NCBI GenBank assembly: GCA_039936115.1
Contig: JBDTIZ010000304.1
Coordinates: 1 to 22,460 of the forward strand
Direction of reading: 5' to 3'
DNA: 22,460 bases
DNA from: DATIJJ01 sp039936115
GTDB taxonomy: Bacteria; Pseudomonadota; Gammaproteobacteria; DSM-16500
The translations under genes and the position numbers were made by a program. Below, piece by piece: positions 13,790-21,397 of the stretch; the first letter of the stretch is position 1; every line of letters starts with the position of its first letter. The notes below the pieces were generated by a model. That model saw nothing but the letters and a program-made list of their open reading frames with translations, was not told where the DNA came from and ran no database searches.

Positions 13790-16700
13790 ATTTCACCGAA
13801 GCATCTCTAGAAGTCGCGATTATTCAACTATTAGAGCAGCAGAGTTTTCAGCATGTTCTTGGGTGCACTTTGATACGTGATCCATCCGAAGTGTTGATAA
13901 AAGACGATCTGTACCAATTCTTGCAATGCCAGTATGCCGATGATGGCATCACGGTTTCGGAGATTGAAAGTATCCTGCGGATATTGGTGAACAAGCCAGC
14001 CTCAGACTTATACGATAGCAATAAATCCATCATGAAGATGGTGTCAGATGGCTTTCTGTTTAAGCGTGAAGACCGCAATAAGAAAGACCTGTTCATTCAG
14101 TTAATTGATTATTCAGACGCTGACCAGAATATTTATAAAATCATCAATCAAATGGAAATTGTCGGTTTTGAAAAGCGTATACCAGATGGCATTTTATATA
14201 TTAACGGCTTGCCACTGGTAGTATTTGAGTTTAAAAGCGCTATTCGCGAGGAATGTGCTATTCATGATGCTTTCGTTCAGCTGACTGTGCGTTATAAGCG
14301 GGACATTCCTGAGTTATTCAAATATAACGCATTCTGTGTGATCAGTGATGGTGTGAACAATAAAATGGGTTCCTTCTTTGCTCCGTATGAGTACTTCTAC
14401 GCATGGCGTAAAATTGAGGGTAATGAAAAGCTTGATAAAGACGGTATTGATTCTTTGTATACCATGGCAAAAGGTTTGTTTGAGAAGCACCGTTTGCGCG
14501 ATATCATTCGCAATTTCGTTTATTTCCCTGATACATCAAAAAAGCAGGAAAAGATCGTCTGCCGCTATCCGCAATTTTATGCTGCGAATAAGTTGTATGA
14601 GAATATTCTACGGCATCGTAAGCCTTTGGGTGATGGTAAAGGCGGCACCTATTTCGGTGCGACTGGGTGCGGCAAGAGCTTCACTATGCTATTTTTAACG
14701 CGCTTATTGATGCGTAGCGTAGAATTTTCTAGTCCAACCATTATCCTCATTACCGACCGCACCGATCTGGATGATCAGTTGAGCACGCAATTCACCAACG
14801 CCAAAAGATATGTAGGCGATGATAATATCATCAGTGTGGAAAGCCGAGCTGAATTGAGAGAGCATCTTAGAGGGCGTGATAGTGGGGGTGTTTTCCTGAC
14901 TACTATCCACAAATTCACTGAGGATGCCAAACTTCTGACTGAACGCAGCAATGTGATCTGTATTTCGGATGAGGCGCATCGTAGTCAGATCAATTTAGAC
15001 CAGAAAGTAAAAATCACTGCAGATGGCGTGAAGCGCAGTTATGGCTTTGCGAAATATCTCCATGATTCATTACCTAACGCCACTTATGTCGGCTTCACGG
15101 GTACGCCGATTGATGCCACGCTAGATGTGTTTGGTGATGTTGTGGATGCCTATACCATGACGGAATCTGTCTTTGATGAAATTACCGTTCGCATTGTTTA
15201 TGAAGGACGTGCTGCAAAAGTCTTGCTGGATAACAGTAAGCTCAAAGAGATTGAGGAATATTACAATCAATGCGCTGATGATGGTGCCAGTGAATATGCC
15301 ATTGAAGGGAGCAAAAAAGCTATCACTCAAATGAACACGATTTTGGGTGATCCTGATCGAATCAAAGCGCTAGCGAATGACTTCGTGCAGCATTATGAGC
15401 GTCGTGTTCTTGAGGGAGCAACAGTCAAAGGCAAAGCCATGTTTGTGTGCAGCTCGCGCCCCATTGCCTATGAACTCTATAAGGAGATCATTGCACTACG
15501 CCCTGAATGGGCAGAAGTTCAAGTTGCTGAAGCTGGTGCGGAATTAACTGACAAAGAGCGTAAAGAAATTAAGCCAATGGAGCGGGTGAAGATGATTATG
15601 ACCCGTGGTAAAGATGATCCTGAAGACTTGTACCAAACACTTGGGGATAAAAAATATCGCAAAGAATTGGATCGACAGTTCAAAGAAGCAAAATCAAATT
15701 TCAAAATAGCCATCGTTGTAGATATGTGGCTGACGGGCTTTGACGTGCCGTTCCTTGACACAATTTACATCGATAAGCCCATCCAGCGCCATAACCTGAT
15801 ACAGACCATTTCACGGGTAAATCGTAAATATGCGGGTAAGGAAAAAGGGTTGGTAGTCGATTATATTGGTATCAAGCGACAGATGAATTTAGCTCTCGCA
15901 CATTATTCCAAAACCGATGGCCAGAATATTGAAGAGATAAATCAGTCCATTGTGATTGTTAAAGATCATCTAGATTTGCTTGCTAAACTTTTTCATCAGT
16001 TTGATAAAACATCTTATTTTTCTGGATCATCTTTGCAGCAGCTTGGGTGTTTAAATTTAGCTGCGGAATTCGTTCAGCTTACGCAGAATCTTGAAAAGCG
16101 CTTTATGATGCTCGTGAAGCGCCTGAAAGCTGCATACGACATTTGCTGTGGCAGCGAGGCAATTACTTCAGAAGAGCGCGATCACATTCACTTCTACAGT
16201 GCCGTTCGCTCTATAGTCTTTAAACTTACCAAAGGCAATGCACCAGACACCGCACAGATGAATGCTAAAGTGCGCGATATGATTAAAGATGCCTTGCAAA
16301 GCGACGGGGTGGAAGAGATATTTAAGCTCGGTGATGGCAGTCAGGCAGAGGTGGATATTTTCGATGATGATTACCTTGCGAAGATTGAGAAAATCAAGCT
16401 TCCGAATACTAAGATAAAGCTACTGCAGCACCTGTTGACGAAGGCCATTGATGATTTCAAAAAATTCAACAAAGTAAAGGGTGTGGATTTTTCCGAAAAA
16501 TTCCGCGCACTGATTGACAGATACAATGAGCGCAAGGAGCAAGATGTTCTACGCAGTGAGGTGTTGGAGGAATTTACCGATGAGATTATCGATCTGTATC
16601 ATGCCCTGAAAAAAGAGCGTGAATCCTTTGCTGATCTTGGTATCGATTTTGAAGAAAAGGCTTTCTACGACATCTTGAAAGAGCTGATGCATAAATATGA

Positions 16701-16926
16701 CTTCAAATATCCAGACGACCGGCTAATTTTGCTAGCCAGAGAAGTCAAAAAAGTGGTGGATGATAAAGCTAAATATACAGACTGGAGCCAGCGAGATGAT
16801 ATAAAAGCTGAGCTGAAAGCAGATCTTATTATTCTTCTTGCTAAATATGGCTATCCACCAGTAGATCGCGATGAAGTATACAAAGAGATATTTGAGCAAG
16901 CCGAGAATTTTAAAAAGTATAGGTGA
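13786..16926 (+). CDS. hsdR: Type I restriction endonuclease subunit HsdR
   Basis: HsdR provides DNA translocation and cleavage for the type I complex. The 1046-residue protein has an N-terminal PD-(D/E)xK nuclease site (Asp134, Glu148, Lys150 in IPDG and VFEFKS). Two RecA-like motor domains follow, with Walker A FGATGCGKS (Lys297), DEAH (Asp395-His398), GFTGTP, and later DMWLTGFDVPFLDTIYIDKP and QTISRVNRKY. The C-terminal 200-odd residues are the helical region that contacts the methyltransferase core. All key residues are present and length is normal for the EcoR124I (type IC-like) group. It is translationally coupled to hsdS through ATGA. If hsdM is truly broken, an active HsdR has no modification partner from this locus, but restriction itself also needs HsdM. 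Confidence 0.95.
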   Translation: MNFTEASLEVAIIQLLEQQSFQHVLGCTLIRDPSEVLIKDDLYQFLQCQYADDGITVSEIESILRILVNKPASDLYDSNKSIMKMVSDGFLFKREDRNKKDLFIQLIDYSDADQNIYKIINQMEIVGFEKRIPDGILYINGLPLVVFEFKSAIREECAIHDAFVQLTVRYKRDIPELFKYNAFCVISDGVNNKMGSFFAPYEYFYAWRKIEGNEKLDKDGIDSLYTMAKGLFEKHRLRDIIRNFVYFPDTSKKQEKIVCRYPQFYAANKLYENILRHRKPLGDGKGGTYFGATGCGKSFTMLFLTRLLMRSVEFSSPTIILITDRTDLDDQLSTQFTNAKRYVGDDNIISVESRAELREHLRGRDSGGVFLTTIHKFTEDAKLLTERSNVICISDEAHRSQINLDQKVKITADGVKRSYGFAKYLHDSLPNATYVGFTGTPIDATLDVFGDVVDAYTMTESVFDEITVRIVYEGRAAKVLLDNSKLKEIEEYYNQCADDGASEYAIEGSKKAITQMNTILGDPDRIKALANDFVQHYERRVLEGATVKGKAMFVCSSRPIAYELYKEIIALRPEWAEVQVAEAGAELTDKERKEIKPMERVKMIMTRGKDDPEDLYQTLGDKKYRKELDRQFKEAKSNFKIAIVVDMWLTGFDVPFLDTIYIDKPIQRHNLIQTISRVNRKYAGKEKGLVVDYIGIKRQMNLALAHYSKTDGQNIEEINQSIVIVKDHLDLLAKLFHQFDKTSYFSGSSLQQLGCLNLAAEFVQLTQNLEKRFMMLVKRLKAAYDICCGSEAITSEERDHIHFYSAVRSIVFKLTKGNAPDTAQMNAKVRDMIKDALQSDGVEEIFKLGDGSQAEVDIFDDDYLAKIEKIKLPNTKIKLLQHLLTKAIDDFKKFNKVKGVDFSEKFRALIDRYNERKEQDVLRSEVLEEFTDEIIDLYHALKKERESFADLGIDFEEKAFYDILKELMHKYDFKYPDDRLILLAREVKKVVDDKAKYTDWSQRDDIKAELKADLIILLAKYGYPPVDRDEVYKEIFEQAENFKKYR

Positions 16927-16950
16927 TAATATTTTTCTGTACTTTAATAA

Positions 16951-18174
16951 TCAAATGGCTGCATCCCTTATGTTGATATTAACCACATTGTTACTGTTCT
17001 TGAGTTTGTCCAAATAATCTGCCCAGTGTTGCATCATCTTTTTTCGTTCAGGCAAATACTCAGCATAGTTATAAGCAGCGCGCACCGTATTTCTTTCACC
17101 GTGTGCAAGTTGACGTTCAATTGCATCAGGATTCCAGCCTTGTTCGTTTAATAGCGTACTAGCCATCGAACGAAAACCGTGGCCTGTCATTTCATCGCTG
17201 GTGTAGCCAAGTCTACGTAATGCACCTAAAACTGTATTTTCTGACATTGCTCGTTTGGAGCTGCGCACACTTGGAAATAAATATTTTCCATCACCTGTTA
17301 ATGATCTAAGTTCTCGGATAACCGCAATTGCTTGCGTTGATAGTGGCACGATATGAGTAACTCGCATCTTCATTTTTTCTGCTGGTATGCGCCATTCATC
17401 AGTAGCCAGATTAAATTCGCACCACTCCGCGTGTCGTAATTCACCTGGCCTTACAAAAACCAGCGGCGCTAATCTTAATGCGCATTTTGTAACGAAGTGC
17501 CCCTGATATCCATCAATCGCGCGTAGGAGTTCGCCAATTTTACTTGGGTTAATGATTGATGCGTGATGTGCTTTTTTTGGTGGTGGAATCGCACCTTTTA
17601 AGTCAGCGGATGGATCGCGTTCTGCGTGTCCGGTAGCAATTGCGTAACGAAAGATTTGTCCGCAATTTTGACTGGCACGATGCGCAGTTTCAATGGCACC
17701 TCGGCTTTCCATGCGTCTTAACACAGCTAGTAATTCAGGTGCTGAGATTTCAGCGATAGGACGCTTACCAAGCCACGGAAAAATGTCTTTCTCTAATCGG
17801 CGTAAAATTCTTTCGCTATGGCTGGGCGACCACTTAGATGAAAATTTGATGAACCATTCGCGCGCAATCATTTCGAAGCTATTTTCTGCTGCTTCTTTTG
17901 CGCTACGTTTGGATACTTGTTTTGCTAATCCTGGGTCAATCTTGTCTGCGAGCTTCGTTCTGGCGTTATCGCGTGCATTCCTAGCAGCTTGTAAGCTGAC
18001 ATCTGGATAGAGGCCAATTGAGAGAGTCTTCTCTTTACCAAGGATGCGGTACTTCAGGCGCCATGAGTTGGTGCCATTTGGCTTGATGAAGAGATAGAGA
18101 CCTTTTTCATCTGAGAGTTTGTAAGCCTTCTCACGAGGCTTTGCATTGCGGCATGTTACGTCTTTTAATGGCAT
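16951..18174 (-). CDS. int: P4-type tyrosine integrase (DUF4102 N-terminal domain)
   Basis: The 407-residue recombinase inserts and excises the element at an attachment site. The N-terminal DUF4102 arm-binding region (MPLKDVTCRNAKPREKAYKL, GLYLFIKPNG) is followed by a core-binding helical domain. The catalytic domain has Arg242 (VRPGEL), His332 and Arg335 (HGFR), His358 (LAHGERN) and nucleophile Tyr368 (AAYN). I chose ATG 18174 because relatives begin MPLTD and AAGGTG lies 9-10 bases upstream. The ATG at 18210 would add 12 residues without a good ribosome site. It runs towards hsdR, which ends 24 bases away, and its 5' side faces the tRNA-like attachment sequence at 18391-18420, the usual P4-like geometry. 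Confidence 0.95.
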   Translation of the reverse strand: MPLKDVTCRNAKPREKAYKLSDEKGLYLFIKPNGTNSWRLKYRILGKEKTLSIGLYPDVSLQAARNARDNARTKLADKIDPGLAKQVSKRSAKEAAENSFEMIAREWFIKFSSKWSPSHSERILRRLEKDIFPWLGKRPIAEISAPELLAVLRRMESRGAIETAHRASQNCGQIFRYAIATGHAERDPSADLKGAIPPPKKAHHASIINPSKIGELLRAIDGYQGHFVTKCALRLAPLVFVRPGELRHAEWCEFNLATDEWRIPAEKMKMRVTHIVPLSTQAIAVIRELRSLTGDGKYLFPSVRSSKRAMSENTVLGALRRLGYTSDEMTGHGFRSMASTLLNEQGWNPDAIERQLAHGERNTVRAAYNYAEYLPERKKMMQHWADYLDKLKNSNNVVNINIRDAAI

Positions 18175-18232
18175 TGGGGGTATCACCTTCGCGGGGTATC
18201 TATTGGACATGGTAGGACGAAGGATAAATAAA

Positions 18233-18256
18233 AAAGGCCTTTATTTCAAGGCCTTT
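18233..18256. repeat. Inverted repeat AAAGGCCT / AGGCCTTT upstream of the integrase
   Basis: Perfect 8-bp arms at 18233-18240 and 18249-18256 flank an 8-base spacer, 58 bases upstream of the integrase start. An A-run lies on the left side (18230-18235), which is a T-run on the minus strand after the hairpin. It could therefore end minus-strand transcription coming from the AbiE side before it reaches the integrase. An integrase or AlpA binding site is the other option. Confidence 0.55.
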
Positions 18257-18364
18257 AGGATGTTTTTGGATGTTACTGGAAGTGAATTAAGTGGCGGCGG
18301 CTATCATATTGGTTAAGTAACTGATTGATAATAAATAATTAAATGAATGTGGTTTTCCTGAAGA

Positions 18365-18384
18365 GCCCCCAATTAGGCCCCCAA
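18365..18384. repeat. GCCCCCAA direct repeats beside the attachment site
   Basis: GCCCCCAA occurs at 18365-18372 and 18377-18384, a 12-bp period, within seven bases of the tRNA-like fragment. G-rich direct repeats of this kind (TTGGGGGC on the other strand) are, from memory, frequent next to P4-type integrase attachment sites. They may be integrase-binding sites. Confidence 0.45.
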
Positions 18385-18390
18385 AAATCC

Positions 18391-18420
18391 CGTGCTGACG
18401 GGGGAATTGAACCGACGTCC
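18391..18420 (-). other. tRNA 3'-end-like fragment, probable attachment (att) site / island junction
   Basis: Read on the minus strand this is GGACGTCGGTTCAATTCCCC followed by CGTCAGCACG. It has a T-arm loop (TTCAATT) and an acceptor-like end CGTCAGCAC resembling tRNA-Thr 3' ends, but no CCA follows. The 5' side of the T-stem (GTCGG) pairs poorly with CCCCC, and no D-arm or anticodon arm lies upstream; a membrane-protein gene ends at 18433 instead. It is therefore a partial duplicate of a tRNA end, as left by integration of a P4-type element, located correctly upstream of the integrase. Confidence 0.55.
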
Positions 18421-18432
18421 TAGTAATTCTGG

Positions 18433-18921
18433 CTAAAAATGTGTTCCTAGAATGTTTATGTAATATATGCCAAAAGATAGGCCAAGAGCAAATGCTGTTA
18501 CTGAAAGCGCAGGAAGATATTTGTTAAGCCATGAAGTAACTTGCATTCCGCAGGTTGGTGTCTGAAGTGCAGTAAGTATCGGTATGTAGTCTAAGACCGT
18601 AGTAACTTTAGTTGCATCTACAGATAAATATTCTCTCTCATATCTTGATACTGCCATTTTGAAATAAAAGTAATTAAAAAGAAGGCTGATGAAACCTGCT
18701 GTTAGGCCGATACCAAACCAAATTACACACCAATAAAAAGGCATATACCCCAATTTTAATTGGGAGCTCAAGATTGTGCCAATAAATGCTAATGATGCAA
18801 CAAGGCCGCTTCCGTTTAGAGCTATCAGGAGTGAAAAGAGTAGTTTAGAGTTTTCTTCTGATCCGTGGCCTGCTGATTTTCCCATTTCACTTATGCGGTT
18901 ACGTACTTCATTGATATCCAT
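18433..18921 (-). CDS. Small three-helix membrane protein, last gene of the AbiE-HEPN operon
   Basis: The 162-residue protein has three hydrophobic segments, at about residues 27-51 (LLFSLLIALNGSGLVASLAFI), 60-87 (FYWCVIWFGIGLTAGFISLLF) and 133-155 (LPALSVTAFALGLSFGIYYI). A short polar N-terminus and a cytoplasmic-type loop rich in charged residues (RYEREYLSVDATK) complete it. I do not recognise a family. AAAGG lies 6 bases before the ATG, and the gene follows the HEPN gene by 15 bases in the same direction. Small membrane proteins with nucleotide- or RNA-acting partners often act as membrane-damaging effectors, but here that is only a hypothesis. It ends 12 bases before the attachment fragment. 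Confidence 0.75.
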   Translation of the reverse strand: MDINEVRNRISEMGKSAGHGSEENSKLLFSLLIALNGSGLVASLAFIGTILSSQLKLGYMPFYWCVIWFGIGLTAGFISLLFNYFYFKMAVSRYEREYLSVDATKVTTVLDYIPILTALQTPTCGMQVTSWLNKYLPALSVTAFALGLSFGIYYINILGTHF

Positions 18922-18936
18922 AGGTTTCCTTTCTAT

Positions 18937-19665
18937 TTAGGTTGCATCGTTAAAATGACTGATATAGTTGATTAACGTCGAATCTAGCTTCTTAAGATAG
19001 TCATATCGTTCTTTGGCCAAGTTAAACATCGATTCTAGGATAGGCCTGGTTTCCTCTATTTGATAAATAGGTTGTCCTTGTACGTTTTTAATTGGCGATA
19101 CTCGAACATCGTAATCAATTCCATGCGTTAATCGGCTATATTCATGTGAGTACTTGTTTCGGTCATTACTTATTTTTTCCCATTCGGCTAGATGGGAATT
19201 TAATTCAACTATTAGTGCAGTGGGGTATATTTTTGAGCTTTCAAGTTGTGTAATTGTTTTATGATAATAACAATTGCGTTTTTCTTTCTTAGTATGAATA
19301 AGGTTTAAAACCCGTGAAATTCTTTCCCAAACACGATAGATGCATTCTATAGATAAAAAATAATGATGAATAAATAGTAAATATGATAATTCAGCATTAT
19401 TTACGTCTTGCGATTGTTTGAATTTATTATATGATTCGATAGCGATTAACATATTTCCAAGTTCTATTTGAGTGCTAGCGACAGCCCAATATATCAATTT
19501 GAGTTTATTTTGTATTTTTTCTTGATCGAAAGAGAGTTTTTTTGGGATTGAATATCCATAGATATACTTTGTAAAAATATTTTTTGGCAAATGCTCTACT
19601 TTGTATTTATCAAACAATACAGCAGCATGTTTGGCGATAATACTTATATCAATTTCATTTTCCAT
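18937..19665 (-). CDS. HEPN-domain protein with RX4HXY motif (probable RNase toxin)
   Basis: This 242-residue, largely helical protein has NDRNKYSHEYSR near its C-terminal half: Arg169, His174, Tyr176. Rx4H is the catalytic signature of HEPN ribonucleases. The fuller RX4HXY form is the one whose tyrosine is AMPylated by MNT-type antitoxins in HEPN/MNT toxin-antitoxin pairs (established for characterised pairs). The overall shape resembles the Cthe_2314-like HEPN group. The ATG (19663-19665) overlaps the end of the AbiEii gene by 11 bases and has no clear ribosome site, so translation probably depends on coupling. The neighbour is a nucleotidyltransferase, as in HEPN/MNT pairs, though of the AbiEii type rather than MNT. 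A non-toxic accessory role is also possible. Confidence 0.75.
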   Translation of the reverse strand: MENEIDISIIAKHAAVLFDKYKVEHLPKNIFTKYIYGYSIPKKLSFDQEKIQNKLKLIYWAVASTQIELGNMLIAIESYNKFKQSQDVNNAELSYLLFIHHYFLSIECIYRVWERISRVLNLIHTKKEKRNCYYHKTITQLESSKIYPTALIVELNSHLAEWEKISNDRNKYSHEYSRLTHGIDYDVRVSPIKNVQGQPIYQIEETRPILESMFNLAKERYDYLKKLDSTLINYISHFNDAT

Positions 19666-20704
19666 TGAGTTTAAGTTCCAGTATTTTTAAGTCGGAAATT
19701 ATAGAATCAAAATTAGGTTGATCTCTGTAGAACATTTTATTATCAAGCATTTTATTAAAATCATCTTTAAGTAGCTTAAGATAATCGTCGTTTGGTATTA
19801 AGTGTAAGTTTCCATTTAAGCAGTCATCATATTTTGCAAAGCCGGAGTCATAAAATGTTTTTTTAATTTTTATTACTTCGTTTAAAAGCTCACGATTGAT
19901 TAACGCTTGCTTGCCGATGTCATGGCTGGCTAACATTGCGATGTCATACCAGTGTCGTGAAATTCGATCCGCGTCATCTTTTAATGTGGGTCGGTTACAT
20001 TCATAGTGGAGCAATGTAATCTTTTCCCAATATGTTTTCTGTGGCGATAATACGGTTGCGTGGGCAATAGGAAATGATAAATTATCTAAATATTCAGAAA
20101 TATCAGTCGTAATTGTTTGTGATTCATTTGGTATGGTTAAATTTCTTCCGCCAAATTCAAGTCGTATATTGTCAGTGACGTATCCGCTTTTTTGTTCTAT
20201 TACCGAAGGATAGTGTAGGTATAATGTTTCACCATCATCATCTATTTCGACTGTTGGCGCGTTTTCTTTGAATTGTTCGGATATAATTTTTTCATAATAA
20301 GGCGCAATGACGCTCTTTATATGTTGTGTTACCATTGTTCTCAGTTGAAGACTGATATTTTTTATCTTGGTTTTGCTAATCCCTTCTAAAAAGGGGTTCC
20401 CGCAATTAAATGCTTGATAGTCGATAGTAATATCTACGTCTTCTGAGAATCTATCGATTACTCGAAATGCTTTAGATAGCGATGTGCCACCTTTGAAAGC
20501 CATCGGTAATCTATTTGGCATTTTAAATAAAAATTCTAATGCCCAGCATATCCAAATATCTTTTTCTAATAATAGAGCATCTCTTTTAATATCTGTATTT
20601 GTAGATAAGTTTTTAAGAATTAATGCTTGTTCTTTTCGTGGTAATGATAAATAAGCTTCAGACACACTATGTTTCCTTCGTATTTTTATATTGTAATACT
20701 GCAT
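19655..20704 (-). CDS. abiEii: AbiEii/AbiGii-family nucleotidyltransferase (type IV toxin)
   Basis: The 349-residue protein carries the DNA polymerase beta-like nucleotidyltransferase signature of AbiEii: KGGTSLSK (residues 71-78), then RFSEDVD with Asp89 and Asp91 as metal ligands, a third acidic strand IRLEFGGR, and YWEKITLLH. AbiEii toxins use nucleoside triphosphates and arrest growth; relatives such as MenT3 modify tRNA ends. With the preceding DUF6088 gene this forms the AbiE phage-resistance toxin-antitoxin pair. It overlaps that gene by 38 bases (ATG 20704, GGATGAG upstream) and the HEPN gene by 11. All key residues are present. In this operon it might also modify the HEPN protein, which is inference from position. 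Confidence 0.9.
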   Translation of the reverse strand: MQYYNIKIRRKHSVSEAYLSLPRKEQALILKNLSTNTDIKRDALLLEKDIWICWALEFLFKMPNRLPMAFKGGTSLSKAFRVIDRFSEDVDITIDYQAFNCGNPFLEGISKTKIKNISLQLRTMVTQHIKSVIAPYYEKIISEQFKENAPTVEIDDDGETLYLHYPSVIEQKSGYVTDNIRLEFGGRNLTIPNESQTITTDISEYLDNLSFPIAHATVLSPQKTYWEKITLLHYECNRPTLKDDADRISRHWYDIAMLASHDIGKQALINRELLNEVIKIKKTFYDSGFAKYDDCLNGNLHLIPNDDYLKLLKDDFNKMLDNKMFYRDQPNFDSIISDLKILELKLNGK

Positions 20705-21272
20705 TACTCATCCATGCAGGCATATGTTCTCGTGAAGATTGAAATTTCTCAAATTCATTTGGGGTCAGTTTTTTTTTAATTGTTTCGATTGCTTTAGGAG
20801 TTGTTAAGTTTTTGCCGAGATACCATAGCGCTAGAATAGCTAGCCCAGCTTTTGATTCGGGGAAGGGTATTTTTTTTCTGCTGACATGTTTGAGGGTTAC
20901 TTCAAGATTGCCGATGTTAAATCGTCTGGATTGTCCTGTCGTCAAAAAAATTGGTTGAGCCGGTACTTGGGTGGAGAGACCGAGTTGTCTTGCTGCTTCG
21001 GCACCGCTGACTTGGATAATTTCATTTGTATTTTTTGCCATCGCTTCGACGACCTTAAAGGGCTCAGGCAAAACCTGACCTACATAGCGACTTTCTTCAG
21101 GGCGTACATATACGCCGCGAGTTATTCTTACTATTTGTCCGGTATTAGCGAGTCTAGATAATGCTTGATCTACTGCTGCTCGTGCGCCAAAACACATTAG
21201 CGTAGCTGTAGTAAACGGCTTGCCACGTGGTGTTTTCTGAACATATTGCTGAATCTTACATGTGGTATTCAT
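20667..21272 (-). CDS. abiEi: AbiEi-type antitoxin (DUF6088), transcriptional repressor
   Basis: The 201-residue protein has an N-terminal winged helix (about residues 1-60; VDQALSRLANTGQIVRITRGVYVRP), the typical opening of DUF6088/AbiEi antitoxins. A C-terminal antitoxicity-type domain follows, with VSGAEAARQLGLSTQVPAQ and FLTTGQSRR. AbiEi binds inverted repeats in its own promoter and counteracts AbiEii. GAGG at 21280-21283 fixes the ATG at 21272; the longer frame from 21314 would begin in the promoter. It is the first gene of a leftward operon of four. The overlap with abiEii suggests tight coupling. Confidence 0.9.
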   Translation of the reverse strand: MNTTCKIQQYVQKTPRGKPFTTATLMCFGARAAVDQALSRLANTGQIVRITRGVYVRPEESRYVGQVLPEPFKVVEAMAKNTNEIIQVSGAEAARQLGLSTQVPAQPIFLTTGQSRRFNIGNLEVTLKHVSRKKIPFPESKAGLAILALWYLGKNLTTPKAIETIKKKLTPNEFEKFQSSREHMPAWMSNAVLQYKNTKET

Positions 21273-21292
21273 ATTCAATCCTCTTGTCATAA

Positions 21293-21334
21293 AATATAGC
21301 TTGTTTTCTGACAAAATGCAAGTATGATATGCTT
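21293..21334 (-). promoter_or_regulatory. Promoter and candidate operator of the AbiE-HEPN operon
   Basis: On the minus strand TTGCAT (21316-21321) and TATATT (21293-21298), separated by exactly 17 bases, make a good sigma-70-like promoter just upstream of abiEi. An imperfect palindrome AAGTATGATATGCTT (21320-21334, one mismatch) abuts the -35 box, and a perfect GCTAGCTAGC palindrome lies at 21341-21350. AbiEi proteins are known to repress through inverted repeats, so these are natural operator candidates. Confidence 0.55.
21301..21328 (+). promoter_or_regulatory. Possible promoter of the Abi_C gene, overlapping the AbiE promoter
   Basis: TTGTTT (21301-21306) and TATGAT (21323-21328), with a 16-base spacer, read towards the Abi_C gene. 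The two promoters overlap back to back, so a repressor bound at 21320-21334 would be expected to block both. The -35 match is weak. Confidence 0.35.
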
Positions 21335-21397
21335 CATTATGCTAGCTAGCACACATGCAACATATTGAATTAAATAGAATTTTAGGTGTTAAGCAAC

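Noticed and set aside
18233..18256. CRISPR-like or transposon end repeat
   Set aside because: It is a single inverted repeat with no spacer periodicity and no partner. No CRISPR array or cas gene is visible anywhere in the window.
18391..18480. Complete tRNA or tmRNA gene on the minus strand
   Set aside because: Only a T-loop and acceptor-like end can be found. The T-stem does not pair properly, no other arms are present, CCA is missing, and the upstream DNA codes for the membrane protein.
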